Below are positions 1 through 11,682 of a stretch of DNA of 64,000 nt, piece after piece. The notes beneath the pieces were generated by a model. It saw only the letters and a program-made list of their open reading frames with translations, did no database searches and was not told the DNA's origin. Every line of letters begins with the position of its first letter. Position 1 is the first letter of the stretch. Position numbers and translations under genes: made by a program. The stretch is from Vitrella brassicaformis (taxonomy: Eukaryota > Sar > Vitrellaceae). Where the stretch lies: assembly GCA_001179505.1 (NCBI GenBank), contig CDMY01000581.1, positions 263,375 to 327,374 on the forward strand, given 5' to 3'.

Positions 1-421
1 GTCCATCCCGGGTTTCAGCGACAGCATGTGATGCCACTAAGGGCGTCATGAGACTTGCGAATCGAGTGTCCGTGTCTGTGTGTTGGACGTCACACATACG
101 TAACACACACATGTCTTACATGCAAGCTTCTATATCGACCAAGGCCTTAGACGGCCATCCGTCACAGCACTCGGAGCTTGTCGCAAAATCGTCATCAGCT
201 AATCTTCGCTAGCTGCTCGCTAAGAGCACGTGTGCGCTTAAGTCATCTTCTCCTCTCTTCTGGCCTGACAGACACACAAACACACACACACACACACACG
301 TCTCCTGATTAGGAGGTAGACGTGATCTCCAAGTCGCTCTGTACTGACCCTACAGAGCACAGCACAGCTTGTCTCGCCCACATCCATCCATCCTCTCGCC
401 CGTTCTCACTCAGTCAGTCAC
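1..421. other. Intergenic, downstream of TPR gene
   Basis: No coding region is supported here. The stretch holds a CA microsatellite at about 278-299 and, directly after it, a 31-base copy of part of the tRNA-Arg gene, listed separately. The rest is likely 3' flank of the leftward TPR gene. Confidence 0.5.
301..331 (-). pseudogene. tRNA-Arg(CCU) fragment (relic)
   Basis: These 31 bases match the D-arm to anticodon-arm part of the intact tRNA-Arg gene at 3128-3158, in the same orientation, with 2 mismatches. The acceptor stem and T arm are absent, so it cannot fold as a tRNA. It sits right after a CA repeat. It may be a decayed tRNA copy or part of a tRNA-derived short interspersed element. 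Confidence 0.7.
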
Positions 422-3046
422 TCATGTGTGTATGTGTGGCACTCGGCCCTCTCTCCTGGTCCGCTGCTTGACCGCCAGCCGCTGCCGCTCATCTGCGGTG
501 CGATCCCAACTGCGCCGCACCGACCTATCACTCACGCAATAAATACCCAACACCAAAGGTCAAAACAGACAGCGCCTTCTGGTGCGTCCGTCCGTCCGTC
601 GCGCGCACTCACCGTGGATTGACCCATCCCGGTGATGTGGATGAGCTCTCGTCCGCCTCGGCCGCTGGTGCAGTGTCTGGTGGTGCATGCCGTCTGGCTG
701 CTGCATCGGTGAGCCGCTGCAGGCCTTGGCACAACAAGTAGTCCGCTGCTGCATCCTACAGACACAGATTGATTAACAGATAAGCCCCACAAGTGAATGA
801 GTGAGTGCAATCTGACGCATCCATCGTTGATCCTCCCTCGCTCACCCACCCCACCTGGTGCCTGCCCATCCGATAGAAAGCGATGGCCCGCAGTGTCAGC
901 AGCGGGGCCCTGCTGACAGAGTCAGGAGAATCCTCATCATCGTCTGGGAGGCGCCCAGCGGCCCTCACGTCGAGCATGAGGGCTCTCGTGCTGTCAGACA
1001 ACGCCTGCGGCCACTGCTCGAGCAGCGCATGCACCCTTGCTCGAAGGCCAAGGGCCGTCGCCAGCAGAGACGCATCACGCAGACGGACGGCGCTGACCAC
1101 ACAAGATGAAAGCCGCTGATCGACACGCACACAGGCAGACAGGACAGGCGGCAGACAGACATACACACAGTTTTCCACCATTGATTGACGTACGTGTGTG
1201 GTCGATGAGCGAGTGAGTCACCTGGATGAGGTCGGCACCTATCATCTCGAGAGGCACACCACCCCCCTGCAGGTCTTTCCTGCTCCAGCCGGGCACCGTG
1301 AGCACCGCAGCAGGTGACTGCTGGTGCTTCTCCTCGAGCAGGATCCACTCGCTGGTGCGGGGATGGATCTTGTCGGTTGGGTGCAGCAACACCTCCAGAG
1401 CTGATGACGACAGGCGAGGGGCCGACCTGCACAGATATATCAGATGACACAAGCAATGCCTTCAATGCAACGCATACCGTTAGTGCTGTGTTAGTGCCTG
1501 AGTGCGTGTGTGGGTCGGTTTGTTCCGTCACTCACCTTCTGAAATCCTTTGCTCCAGCAACCTCGACCATGGGCGAGCCCGAGCGATCTGCACGCTCTGT
1601 CGCCTCGACATAGTCCCTCCGGTTGCGGGATGGGCCGTCTGATGGCGATAAATGGGGGGTCGACTCTTCTGGCAGGTCTCTTGGGGTGGTCATTGGTTGC
1701 TGTGACGCGATGAGGCTCTCGAGAGCCGCGCGCATCTCTTCCGCCTCCTGACATCAGACAGACAGACAGAAGCAAAATGACTGACATGCACCAAGCACTT
1801 TGCAGATTAGATTGCACCTGCGGAGCCTGTATCGGGTGGGTGTGCTCCAAGGCGCGGCACGCTGCGGCGATGCCGCAGATGGCCACCTCCAGCAGGAAAC
1901 GTCGCTCGCCATCACGTTGCTGCTGTCTAGCCATATTTTCTCCGTCCATCGCGAGAGTCTGCAGGATGGCACTCGAGTCCTCAACAGCCCCCCACATGTC
2001 ACCTGAAACACAGCAGCGCCGAAGCACACCATACGCCGTGCTGCCTATTCGCCCCCTCCGCCCCCGCCCCCCTCTCTGTCACGCACCTGTTTTGTATCTG
2101 CATGTCATGCGCATGGCCAGGGCCTCGTGACGGAGCCGCCCCGCAGCACTCAATGACGGCAATGCAATCAGGCGGTCCAGGAGGACAATCGCCTGCTGAT
2201 GTTGACTCAGACGGCTGTGGGCTGTCGCTGCACAGAAGAGAACATCGGGGCTGTCGTGCTGGAGGTCGAGAGCACGACGAGCATGCTCAAGGGCCTCCTG
2301 TGAGGACAGACAGAGGGAGGGAGGGAGGGAAAGAGGGAAGGAAATCGCTGTTTGCCCTGCACTACGAGTGAGGCCTACGTGCAGAGTGCTGTTGCCATCA
2401 GTGTCGCCATCACCAGGACCAGCACTCCTTCCTCGTGTTTGTGAAGGTTTCCTGCCTCTCCTCGCCTCGAACTCCTCGCAGAGAGCGAGGCTGCACAGCC
2501 TGTAGACCGCCGAAGCGAGAGACCAATTGATGCTTCCTTCCTGCCTGTCTGCCTGTCTGCCTCTCGGCGCATGCAGCGTACCTTTGATAGGCTCGTGTCT
2601 TCTGGGTTGCATCACATGTGTCGAGCGCCTTCTTGAAGGCATCCTGTCCCAGAGAGAGGCACACACAACTACAATGAATGATCATTGGCCGGCGATGATG
2701 GCGGTGGCCGACTCACCCGCGCTCCACGGTAGTCATCAGCGGCCAAGAGGCAGTCTCCCTGACCCACAAAGTCATCGCAGCTATCAAACACTGCCCACAG
2801 ACAGACAGACAGACAGACAAGAGCTGACAGTGCCTCAGACAAGAGTGGATCTCCGCTTTTCTCACCGGCGAAGGCTCCATTCAGGTCCCCTTTCCGCATC
2901 ATGGCCACCGCAGCCCCCCTTCCCCCCTGGGCATCATCGTTGCTCGCTGCACTGCTGCTGGTGCTGGTGCGATGAATGGCTCGAGGTCTGAATGGCGGAG
3001 GCAGGGGGCGCGGGAGTGGCACGAGAGCTGGCAGGAGCCGCCGCAT
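422..3046 (-). CDS. TPR-repeat protein, 11 exons, ~580 aa
   Basis: Exons on the minus strand: 3046-2866, 2790-2717, 2643-2582, 2499-2379, 2297-2087, 2002-1818, 1747-1536, 1426-1222, 1115-855, 755-613 and 509-422. They splice in frame (1743 nt) from ATG 3046 to TGA. The protein has degenerate tetratricopeptide repeats: an alternating pattern of Ala/Leu-rich helices such as EALEHARRALDL and SQHQQAIVLLDRLIAL, and later RARVHALLEQWPQALSDSTRAL. A Pro/Arg-rich N-terminus of about 30 residues could be an organelle presequence, but this is not certain. TPRs build protein-binding scaffolds, and no catalytic domain is visible. The tRNA-Arg gene lies only about 55 bp upstream on the same strand. Exact family is unknown. 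Confidence 0.75.
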
Positions 3047-3100
3047 TTTGCCAGAAACAAGCAGAGATCCGTCAGGAAGAAGCAGATGCAAAAGTATAGA

Positions 3101-3173
3101 TATCCCCGCTGGGACTCGAACCCAGAGTCTCCTGCTTAGGAGGCAGACGTGATCTCCATTACACTACGAGGAC
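3101..3173 (-). tRNA. tRNA-Arg (anticodon CCU)
   Basis: The minus strand folds as a full cloverleaf without an intron. The 7-bp acceptor stem (GTCCTCG with CGGGGAT) includes wobble pairs. The anticodon stem TCTGC/GCAGG encloses loop CTCCTAA, giving anticodon CCT, which reads AGG. The T arm carries the canonical GGTTCGAGTCC. The discriminator base is A and CCA is not encoded, as expected for a eukaryotic nuclear gene. Confidence 0.95.
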
Positions 3174-3558
3174 AGACTGTCGACTCGCTACCCGCGATTT
3201 CACCGACCCAGAAAAGAAGACCTGCCAATTGGGGCGTGCGCGACACCAATATAAAAAAAGGCAGGTACTGTGACAGGGCGTGGCAAGTAGGAAACATCAC
3301 GCGCAAGCGCAAACGAGGAACAGAATGAACGAATAACATTGACTGGTTGGTTGGTTAGTGTGTTTAACGAGACTCGTGTCTGTAACCCCGGAGGGGATCC
3401 TGTCATGTCACGGACTAAACTAGCAATATGCACATGCATGGAAGCATGCCCACGTCAGCGGGGAGTCCACCGCGAAGATCTGCGTTTTTGAGCCCGCAGA
3501 AAGGGAGGAGAAAATCGATCTCGGCTCGCGCAAGCGGAGGACGATTTTGAGAGCGACG

Positions 3559-4632
3559 ATGCAGTCGCCAAAGATGCCGACACTGCAGCCACCAACCAGC
3601 CACCTGCAACGCCCTCTCGCCCTCTATGTGGTCTGCGCCGCCGCATTCACCACTCTCTGCAGCGGCTTTCAGCTTCCAAGCAGCCCTCGCCGCCTCATCA
3701 ACATTGATGACAATAGACCTCATCTGTCGGCAGGGCTCCTCGCCAGGCATCGACAGCCACTGACAATGAGTTCGTCGACGGATCCTCCGCAGAAACAGAC
3801 CAAGAAGGTGCCTCTGAAGGACCCGTATGAAGGTGCCACACACACACACACACACACACACGGCACACACACACACGGTGCCGTCTGTGTGTGAAGGCAA
3901 GGTGGGAAACCTGAAAGGAGGAATGGAACGCTCTCCTCTCAACCCAAAGCTGAGTGAAGCGGAGACCAACCTCGGTACATACGAGAACGGAGGGCGGGAG
4001 GGAGATGGCCAGCTGGGGAATCCCACACACGCTGGATGCATTGCATGGGCGGTGTCTGTCTGGTGGTGCCTGTGGTCGGCTGCAGTGATGGAGAAGACGA
4101 GCTGGGATCCTCGCAGTGAATGGCGTCAGAGGTCGATGGACTGGGCCGCGTACGAGAACGTTACGTCTTTTGTGTGCTCGCAATGTGGCTACGTCTACGT
4201 CAACGCTGAAAACGAGGTGAGCGAGGGCATGGCCGACCGAGCGACAACCACACACAGGACAGGCAGTGCAGTTCAGTGTATCTTCCTTCCTTTCTTGTGG
4301 TCTTGTGGTGTGTCTTGTCTGCACTGCAGATCAGGTTCCAAGATCTGCCCGACAACTGGCGCTGCCCTGCATGTAAGACAAGACACACAAAGGCTACGGT
4401 GCATCGGTGACGTACGTCCACACATTGCCTTTCGCCATCCCATCCATGCCTTTCTGCCCTGCCCGCAGGTAACGCTCCCAAGTCGGCCTTTGGTGTCGGC
4501 GGCAACCCCAACGCCTTCCAAGCCCAATTCGGCATCAAACCGCGGGAGCTGATCCTCTACATCATTCTGCCAATTGTGGGCGTCATCCTGTTTTCCCAAT
4601 GGAAAGAGTTCATCGAGCCAAGAGTATTCTAA
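3559..4632 (+). CDS. RBD1: Plastid rubredoxin (RBD1-like), membrane-anchored
   Basis: Four exons (3559-3832, 4086-4216, 4330-4372, 4469-4632) give 203 aa. Rubredoxin binds one iron through two CxxC knuckles, seen here as CSQCGY (about residues 122-125) and CPAC with NAPKSAF (about 147-150). A hydrophobic C-terminal helix follows (LILYIILPIVGVILF), matching the tail-anchored thylakoid rubredoxin that assists photosystem II assembly in plants, algae and cyanobacteria. The N-terminus has a signal-peptide core (LALYVVCAAAFTTLCS) then GFQLP. This is the bipartite leader with a Phe at the cleavage junction used by complex red-derived plastids, so import through the ER is inferred. The upstream TTG is not used; ATG 3559 starts the signal peptide. 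Confidence 0.93.
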
Positions 4633-5318
4633 TGAGCCAGCTTGTGGACGGACACAGGGGAGGGCGGTGAGAGGAGAGGGCGCATCGCATCGGATGGCAT
4701 TTTTTCCGAGAGCCTGTGGATGAGAGGGGAGGAATAGCTATGACATGAGGGGGAGACGTGACGGGGGGGTGGGTTGTCTGTCGGGCTGAGTCAATGGGTC
4801 GTGCACGAGAGGGGGGAGGGGATTGGGCGCAGATTGACAGGACTCGTCAACTCTGCGTGCAATGAATGTCGATTTTTGGGCTCTCTGGGGTAGGTTGTAT
4901 TTTTCGTGGTGTGTCATCTACCAACCACTGAGTGAATGTGGCTGAATGCGTGTTTGTATGTGTACGGCGTGCGAGGATGTTTGTTTGTTTTGAGTGCTGC
5001 AAGTTGCGTTGTGTGTGAGATTTGTTTTGTTGTCCATGCCATGAGCACTCCCTCACTCCCTCATCCTTAGTGCTAGGTGTAGAGTAAGTATCCATGAGAC
5101 AGACAACCCAATTAAGCCGTCGATCGTTGAATTGAAATGGCTGGCACATCACACATATTCACATAACCCCGTGCAGATCGATGTCGACAGAATACGCCAA
5201 CACAGCACCAATCCAATCGACCGACAGTCAGGCCGCCTTCTCTCTCTCTCTCGCAGAAATGGCTCATTCCTTCCGCCATTACCGACCAGCCCGCCGATTC
5301 ATTCATTCATTCACTCGG
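4633..5318. other. Convergent intergenic region
   Basis: About 690 bases between the rightward rubredoxin gene and the leftward unknown gene. It is G-rich at first, then AT-richer. I see no coding exon, RNA or repeat of note; it probably contains both 3' UTRs. Confidence 0.4.
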
Positions 5319-6753
5319 TCAAAACGACCGATGCTCAATCGGCCACCGAATGCTCTCGACATGGTAGCCATACGCCTCCACCACACGTGCCAACTCCGCA
5401 TACGTTGGCGGTCGAGCCGCAGTAAAGCTCCAGCTGTCGCCCAAGAGGTTCTCACCGCTGTCTATTCCTCCCTCCAGGTGTGAGTCGGGCCGGAGTTGCC
5501 AGTGGGAGGGGAAGGCGCGATGAAGGGAGCAAATGTGCCTCTGGCCCGTGTGGACGCACCGCAGGGTGGCGTATGAAGGCAGGGACACAAACGCTGGCGT
5601 GAAGTCGCTCATCGCGTACGGCTTGCGAACCCCGCCTCCCTTGCTGCCGACACAACCGTCTGCAAACATACCACCAAGACACAGCGGGTGGGGGCATGCA
5701 AGCCGAAGGCTCACCTATGTGTGGATGAGCTCAGCTCACTGACCGTCGTTAGCCGGGTGTGTGGGCACGAGGAAGCGCTCGTTGATGACGATGAGAGGCG
5801 TGCTGCTCCTCGAACATTCGAAGGCGAGCATCCCTGCAAACAAAGCAAGCCAAGTCAGCACACCAATCATCACACAAAAGGAGGAGCCAACTCACACAAC
5901 ACACATCCCGCCATCCTATCCCCTTTTCCCAATTCACCGAAGTGCTGCTGCGCCTCGCAAAAGGCGCCAATCGACATCCGTGGCTCTGTGAGAATGCCCT
6001 TGTCCTCGTTCTTCAGATTGACGGCGATCACCAGATCATCATCGGAGGAGAGATAGCGTCGCGGTTGGACCAGCGTCCTCTCGATGGCAGAATCAACAGT
6101 CTGCCGCACCCTTCCAGCCCACTTGGAGCGTGATTTGGCCACAGAGGAGAGGATGGAAGCACCAGCACCCTGCCGCCTGGCTCTCTTTGCCGCTGCGATG
6201 GTGTCGGTAACAGTTGAATGGAATAGGTCGAACCTGACCTTTGGAAGCTCCGGTTGCTGTGTCTTGCTCCGGACTCGCGAAGACCCGTTTGCAGCAGGGG
6301 CGTCCTGCAGCTTCATGTGGGAGGTGACGAAGAGCGTGGTGAGAAACAGCTGGGTGAGGTCTTGGCTGAAGATGCGGATGCGGCGCCTCCCCTCCGATGC
6401 GAACGCGTGTATGATGGCGCACACAATCAGCAGGATCAGTCGCTGCTCATGGCTCACGTACTCGTCAAGAAAGACCTGCGCCCGGTTTCTGGTTGTCATC
6501 AGATTAGGCAGCATCGGCGCCTCGGCCACCTCAGCATGGACCTAACAGCCAGCACACACAGGACAGGAAGAGAATCAATCAATGGCGCGAACCACGTCGC
6601 CAATGGCTCCTTCCTTCATCGATGACCGACCTGGATGCGGCTGGCCCCGTGGACGAATGCATTCCTGCAGGCTTCGGAAGCGCGCGTGTGTGGGCCGACA
6701 GCCTCCCATATCTCACTCTTCTTGCTCGATGTGCCCATGCAGATCTGCCGCAT
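5319..6753 (-). CDS. Unknown protein, 4 exons, ~385 aa
   Basis: Exons 6753-6631, 6541-5938, 5833-5744 and 5659-5319 splice in frame (1158 nt). I do not recognise the family. Visible features are a moderately hydrophobic stretch near residue 70 (RLILLIVCAIIHAFA), which could be one membrane helix, a basic central region with many Ser/Arg, and a compact C-terminal part of about 110 residues (containing SDFTPAFVSLPSYATLRCV) with several Cys and His but no clear zinc motif. It is divergent from the EF-hand-like gene; their start codons are about 170 bp apart. Confidence 0.65.
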
Positions 6754-6920
6754 TCTTCCAAGAGGTGGGGATCCCAGCGGTGGAGATCTGCCTTTCACAT
6801 GTGCACTGCCGCTGGTGTGCCAGCCTTCCACACTGCCGCAAAGCAAAGGCGCCAGGAAAAAAAAAGAGCCATCTCGTGAAAGCTCGCAGTTGGTCCATCG
6901 GCTCAACGGCTGGAGCCAGA

Positions 6921-7613
6921 ATGACGACAGAGAAGGACATGCGTGACATGCGTGCCCTCTTTGAGTGGGACAAGACAAGGGGAACCGACACCATGTCCGT
7001 ATCCAGTGCCAAGTATGTGCGTATGTGTATGGAAGGCAGCACAGCAGAAACCATCCACCCACTCATCGTTGTTGTCTGTCTGTCTGTCTGTCTGTCTGTG
7101 TGGATGTCTCCAGCATGTGTGCACGGCTGTTGGGCTTCGATGTCACCTTTGACCATGAGGCCGGGTTCGAAACCTTTGTGGCCAAACTACGCAGACACGC
7201 ACGACGAAGAGACCGCCTTTCCCTCTCCAAGCGGTTGTTCAACCTGCTCAAAGGGCCGTCCGCTGACAAGGATGGCTTCACTGCAGGTGACCAGCCAGAC
7301 ACACACACAGATGCTGCGACATGTATGTGTACGGTGTGTCGTCCGTGTCTCCGGATGCTCAGAGGATCTGTATGAGGTGCTGCGAAACGAGCTCAATCAG
7401 CCGATAGAGCGATGGGAGGCGGACGACCTCTTTGACTACCTGCACTCACTCTCGCCTGACTTGGAAAGGGCCCCGTCAGCCTCTTCCAGCTCGTCGCAGC
7501 AACCTCCTATTGATGTCACGGTCAAGTTCACCGAGTTTTTCGCGTTTCTGCAGCAGGAGCCCCTGACTGTGGAAAAGGCTACTGGACAGGTTTCTAGCGT
7601 GCCCCACGTGTGA
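6921..7613 (+). CDS. Small EF-hand-like protein, ~171 aa
   Basis: Exons 6921-7012, 7114-7286 and 7363-7613 splice in frame. Two helix-loop-helix segments resemble calmodulin-family EF-hands: FEWDKTRGTDTMSVSSANM followed by CARLLGF, and the DKDGFTAEDLYEVLRNEL region built across the second intron. Both loops depart from the 12-residue calcium consensus (few acidic positions, shifted spacing), so calcium binding is doubtful. A Ser-rich linker precedes a last helix pair ending in EFFAFLQQEP. The start at 6921 leaves a short N-terminus; an upstream exon cannot be excluded. A splice at the final CAG/GTTTCT is possible, but the reading frame ends naturally at 7613. Confidence 0.65.
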   Translation: MTTEKDMRDMRALFEWDKTRGTDTMSVSSAKYVRMCMEGSTAETIHPLIVVVCLSVCLSVWMSPACVHGCWASMSPLTMRPGSKPLWPNYADTHDEETAFPSPSGCSTCSKGRPLTRMASLQVTSQTHTQMLRHVCVRCVVRVSGCSEDLYEVLRNELNQPIERWEADDLFDYLHSLSPDLERAPSASSSSSQQPPIDVTVKFTEFFAFLQQEPLTVEKATGQVSSVPHV

Positions 7614-8740
7614 TTGTGCGTTGTGTGGATGAGCCAAAAGCTCGCTTCCAGCGGTCGGCTGTCTCTCCAGGCTCAGTCCATCCATCCCCACATGGACGTA
7701 CGCCTCATATCGTGTCTGTCTCTGTCTTTCCGTCCCTTCTCGCTTATGTATGTAGAAGGCAGACAGACAGCATCCTGCATGTCTGGTCGGTCGGGGGGTG
7801 GGAAAACGCAAAAACGTCATGATCGGGTGGAATCGCATCAGTGAAGCCCGCCCCGGGCTGTGGAAAGATCGGGAACAAAGGGATTCGTGCCACAAAAATT
7901 CTCACACGAACGAACACGGACGCACAGGCAGCCTCACCAAGCACACACAGCCCAGCACGCACCATCACCAGATGCACTGAAAAATCGCAGCCAGCCAGCC
8001 AACCAGTTAGCTTACACGCGGAACACAGAGACGCGCCCACGGCGAGCATTGGAATCCGTGTGTGTATGAATGTATGTGGCCCGCCTTGCCTTGCCGCAAA
8101 GGAATGAGGCAGTCAGTCTGCGTGGATAACAGGCAGGAAGAAACTCGTGCAGCCAGCATGATCCGATCCATGCACATACATGCAGAGCTATCTGCTCACG
8201 CAGTCGGCTGATTGTGTACACGCCCCGAATCAGCCTGCCTCGCTCATCACACAAGCCCATTGAGGATGAAAGACACAGCCCAGCACAGCACAGCACAGCG
8301 TGCAATGCAATCAATGAGGGGGAAAAATCGGTGCAAACCCGGGCGGCAGCAAAGCACTCATCACCACACACACAGCACGTGATCGCTCGCTTCGGTGGGC
8401 TGACTTGGTGCTCATCGGTGCGCGGGATTGTCACCATGCTCTACCATGATGACAGCACGGCGTACCGACGAGCACTGCATCAGTCCACCCATTCGACGAG
8501 CGACACAGCAATCAACGTACACACACCACTGGCTGTCTCGTCCCCCCGGGCACCCTCCGTGCTTCTCCGCACTTCCTCTCCCTCCTCGCGGTCAGGTTGG
8601 CGAAGAGGGACAGGTTATGGGCAGAAGCTTGAAGGCAGACGGACAGACGGACAGACGGACAGACGGACAGACGGACAGACGGATCGCTCAAGGCATGCAT
8701 ACGTACATACATTGAACACATCACACTCTGTCTGTTTGTC
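7614..8740. other. Convergent intergenic region with microsatellites
   Basis: About 1.1 kb between two gene 3' ends. It contains AGCACAGC repeats near 8280 and an 8-base tandem repeat near 8634-8682. No exon with good coding character was found on either strand. Confidence 0.45.
8634..8682. repeat. GGACAGAC octamer tandem repeat
   Basis: About six copies of the 8-base unit GGACAGAC lie in tandem. It resembles the TGTC/GACA tetranucleotide repeats scattered through introns of this window. Confidence 0.85.
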
Positions 8741-9916
8741 TCAATGATGATGTCCGTGGTGGTGGTCCCCTCCACTGAGGTCGATGGAGACGACTTTGTC
8801 CGGGTTGAGGATGTTGTTGGGGTCGAGGGTCTGCTTGAGCGTCTTCATCAGCTCCACTGAGGGGCGCCCCAGCTCCTTCTCGAGGTACTTTTTCTTGCCC
8901 AGACCAATGCCGTGCTCGCCCGTGCAGGTGCCCTCCATCTCAATCGCGCGAGCCACCTGCACATACGTACACATGATCGATGGATGCCTCTCTCCTTCTC
9001 TATGACCGTCCTCCGTGTGGTACCTACCATTCTGTGGTTGAGTCTGTGTGCCTCCTCATCTTCCTTGGGGTTGTCGGGGTCAAACATGATCACCACGTGG
9101 AAGTTGCTGTCGCCCACATGACCTATGACACACAGACCACAAGAAGGCAACAAGGAAGGTCGATTCCGCCACATTCATTCATTCGCACACTTGGTTGGCA
9201 TCTCTGTCTGTCCCTCCCTCCCTCCCTCCCTCCCTCTGACTGACCAACGATGGGTGCGAACAGGAATGACTCGTCAAGGTCCTTCTTGGTGGCCTCGACC
9301 ATCTCAGCAAGCCGCGAGATGGGCACCGCCACGTCGGTCGCCATCAGCTGACGCTCTGGCTCCATCGACTGGGCCGCCCAAAACCTGCACGCACGCACAA
9401 CAAACAGCACGTCGACGAAAGGCAGGTGGAGGTGTCCGTCCGTGCCCCTTGTTCGTTCCCTCCCTCCTTTGGCTGGCTTACGCGTGCTTGCGTGCGAACC
9501 ACATCTTGTCCCTGGCCTCGGCCTCTTTGCACCAGACGTACTCCTCCTTGGTGTACTGGCTGCAGATGTTCTGCACCTCCTTGACGTCGTTCTCCACGGA
9601 GGCTTTCGACCCGGTGAACTTGAGGAGCAGCATGGGCTTCTCGGGCAGCGTCATGCCGGCGTAGTTGTTGACCGCCTTGACCATCTCGTTGTCAAACAGC
9701 TCTATCGCACCCATCTGTCTCAACACACACACACGCGCGCACCTCCCTCCGTATCTACCCGCACCATACATAGCCACACGCACGGACGACAGATAGACGC
9801 ACCTGTATGCCCTTTTGGAGCATTTTGATGACTGCGTTGGTGGCGTCTTTGACCGAGTCGAAGCTCACGTAGGCGATCTCCATCTGATATGGGATGTTGC
9901 GCATCTTCAGGGTGGC

Positions 9917-9950
<34 letters not shown>

Positions 9951-11510
9951 AGAGAGCAACCACACCACCCCCGTCAGTACTGTGCGCGTCAGCTGTCCGT
10001 CGTGTGCGTCTCCGGGCGGCCTATCTACCTCGGTGACGACTCCGAGTGTGCCTTCCGAGCCGACGAACAGGCGGGCGAGGTCGTAGCCAGCACTGCTCTT
10101 CCGCGCTCGCTGACCCGTCTTAAGAACCTGCATGCCATGCATCAAGCAAGAACGAAACATAAATGACACCGGGTTTCATTGTGAGCTCAATGTGCTTTCG
10201 TTGTGTGTGTACACACTTACGGTTCCATCGGCGAGCACGACAGTGAGGTTGACGACCTGGTCCTTCATGGTGCCGTAGCGGACGGCGTTGGTCCCGGAAC
10301 AGCACGTCCCGCACATGCCACCGATGCTCGCACCTAAACACACACTCACACACAACACAAAATCAAATGCACACGGACGGCCATTTCGCATGTGGTGTGG
10401 TGTGGTGTGCTCACCCACCAGTGGGTGCCCCACTCAGTCACCCCCTGACTCACCCGGTCCAGGGTCGACTCCGAGGAACATGCCGTAGGGCTCCATGTAC
10501 TCGTTGAGTTCCATCCAGCCGACGCCGGGCTGCACGACGACGTCCATGTCGTCCTGGTTGACCTTGAGGACCTGGTCCATCTTGCGCATGTCCATCGTGA
10601 TGCCGCCGCGAGTGGGGATGATGTGGCCCTCCAGGGACGTGCCGCTGCCGTAGGGGACGATTGGAATCTTGTACCTGTTGCAGATGGTGAGGATCTTGGA
10701 GACCTCCTGGGTGCTCTCGGGCCACACGACGGCCTGGGGGTTGGAGCGGGCGGCGTAGCCGCTCACCTCCTTGCCGTACTCCTCGCACTCATCCTCCTTG
10801 CAGCTGATGCGGTCGTCACCCAGCATACCATGCAGCTCCTCATAGGCCTGACACACACACAGACAGACAGACAGACAGGCAGGCAGGCAGACGGGTGGAT
10901 GAATGAACGCATCGATGGATGGAGGGATGCGTGAGTGGATGCGTCATTTCGGCCCGGCCCAGTGCTCTCCGACCGCAGGGAACGCTTCAGTGAATGGCAT
11001 CCTTTTGAGCGCCAGCTCGCTGCAGGTGGCGGACCGCCGCTGAGATTGCGAGTAGTAGTACAGCCCCGTCGCAAGGGCTCCACCTCCCAATGCAGCACCA
11101 ATCTGACACAACACGTGCGTCGACAGACAGACAGACCGACCGACAGACCGACAAACAGACCGACATGCGTACCAACCAGCCTCAGGGGCAGCGTGCGTCC
11201 CTGCCCGCCCACCTGCATGTGTCTTGACCTGTTGCCCTGCTGTGTCCTGCCGCCATAGCTGCTGTCACCACCGCCACCCCCAGAGTGCTGGGAGGATGCC
11301 GACTGCGTCGAAATCGAGCGGGAGGGGGCGAGGCGCAGGGGACAAGAGACTGCCACGTGGTGCCGGCACCTACACACCAAAACACGAGAAGGGCAGCAGA
11401 GGGGAAAGGTCCGCTGACTCAGCTGATGGCCTGACGCTTTGCCTGATGAATCCTTACACAGCAGAGGGAAGGATGCCAGAGGCGCGCACAGTGAGGTTGC
11501 GAGTCATCAT
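8741..11510 (-). CDS. DLD: Mitochondrial D-lactate dehydrogenase (FAD, cytochrome type)
   Basis: Eleven exons: 11510-11458, 11369-11213, 11102-10974, 10847-10454, 10333-10221, 10127-10029, 9916-9803, 9714-9482, 9384-9245, 9122-9028 and 8956-8741 (1743 nt, 580 aa). The enzyme oxidises D-lactate (or a related 2-hydroxy acid) and passes electrons to the respiratory chain. Residues 1-45 form an Arg/Ser-rich mitochondrial presequence, followed by a single helix ([18 protein letters not shown]). The FAD-binding PCMH domain shows [25 protein letters not shown] and [14 protein letters not shown]. The C-terminal FAD-oxidase domain shows [10 protein letters not shown] and [14 protein letters not shown]. 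The tail [10 protein letters not shown] is unusual. The first exon carries two adjacent ATGs and completes the presequence. Confidence 0.95.
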
Positions 11511-11573
11511 GACTAGCAGAGTCCACTCCCCAGGTTCAGCCTCCTCACTCCAGTGGTTTCACGCATTTTCATT

Positions 11574-11616
11574 AAACCCTACGCCCTAAAGCATCACTGG
11601 CTGCCCCCTAAACCCT
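11574..11616. promoter_or_regulatory. Telobox-like CCCTAAA cluster between divergent genes
   Basis: Three motifs of the plant/alga telomere type occur within 43 bases: AAACCCTA at 11574, CCCTAAA at 11584 and CCCTAAACCCT at 11606. They lie between the start of the leftward D-lactate dehydrogenase gene (11510) and the rightward SfsA gene (11683). In plants such teloboxes act as promoter elements; here that role, or a degenerate interstitial telomere patch, is inference. Confidence 0.4.
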
Positions 11617-11682
11617 GCAACCCGAGGGGCTGAGGATGTTTAAATCGATGAAGAATATCTCCACTCTTATCCTCTGAGATAC

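Noticed and set aside
3827-4552. Long rightward open frame across the rubredoxin introns
   Set aside because: It is an intron read-through; the spliced frame gives the conserved rubredoxin knuckles, and this one gives repeat-coded residues.
6582-7613. 343-codon rightward open frame covering the EF-hand-like gene
   Set aside because: Its first part runs antisense to the exon of the leftward gene and it reads through introns; the three-exon model is better.
8634-8682. Possible CRISPR-like array
   Set aside because: It is a simple octamer repeat with no unique spacers, in eukaryotic DNA.
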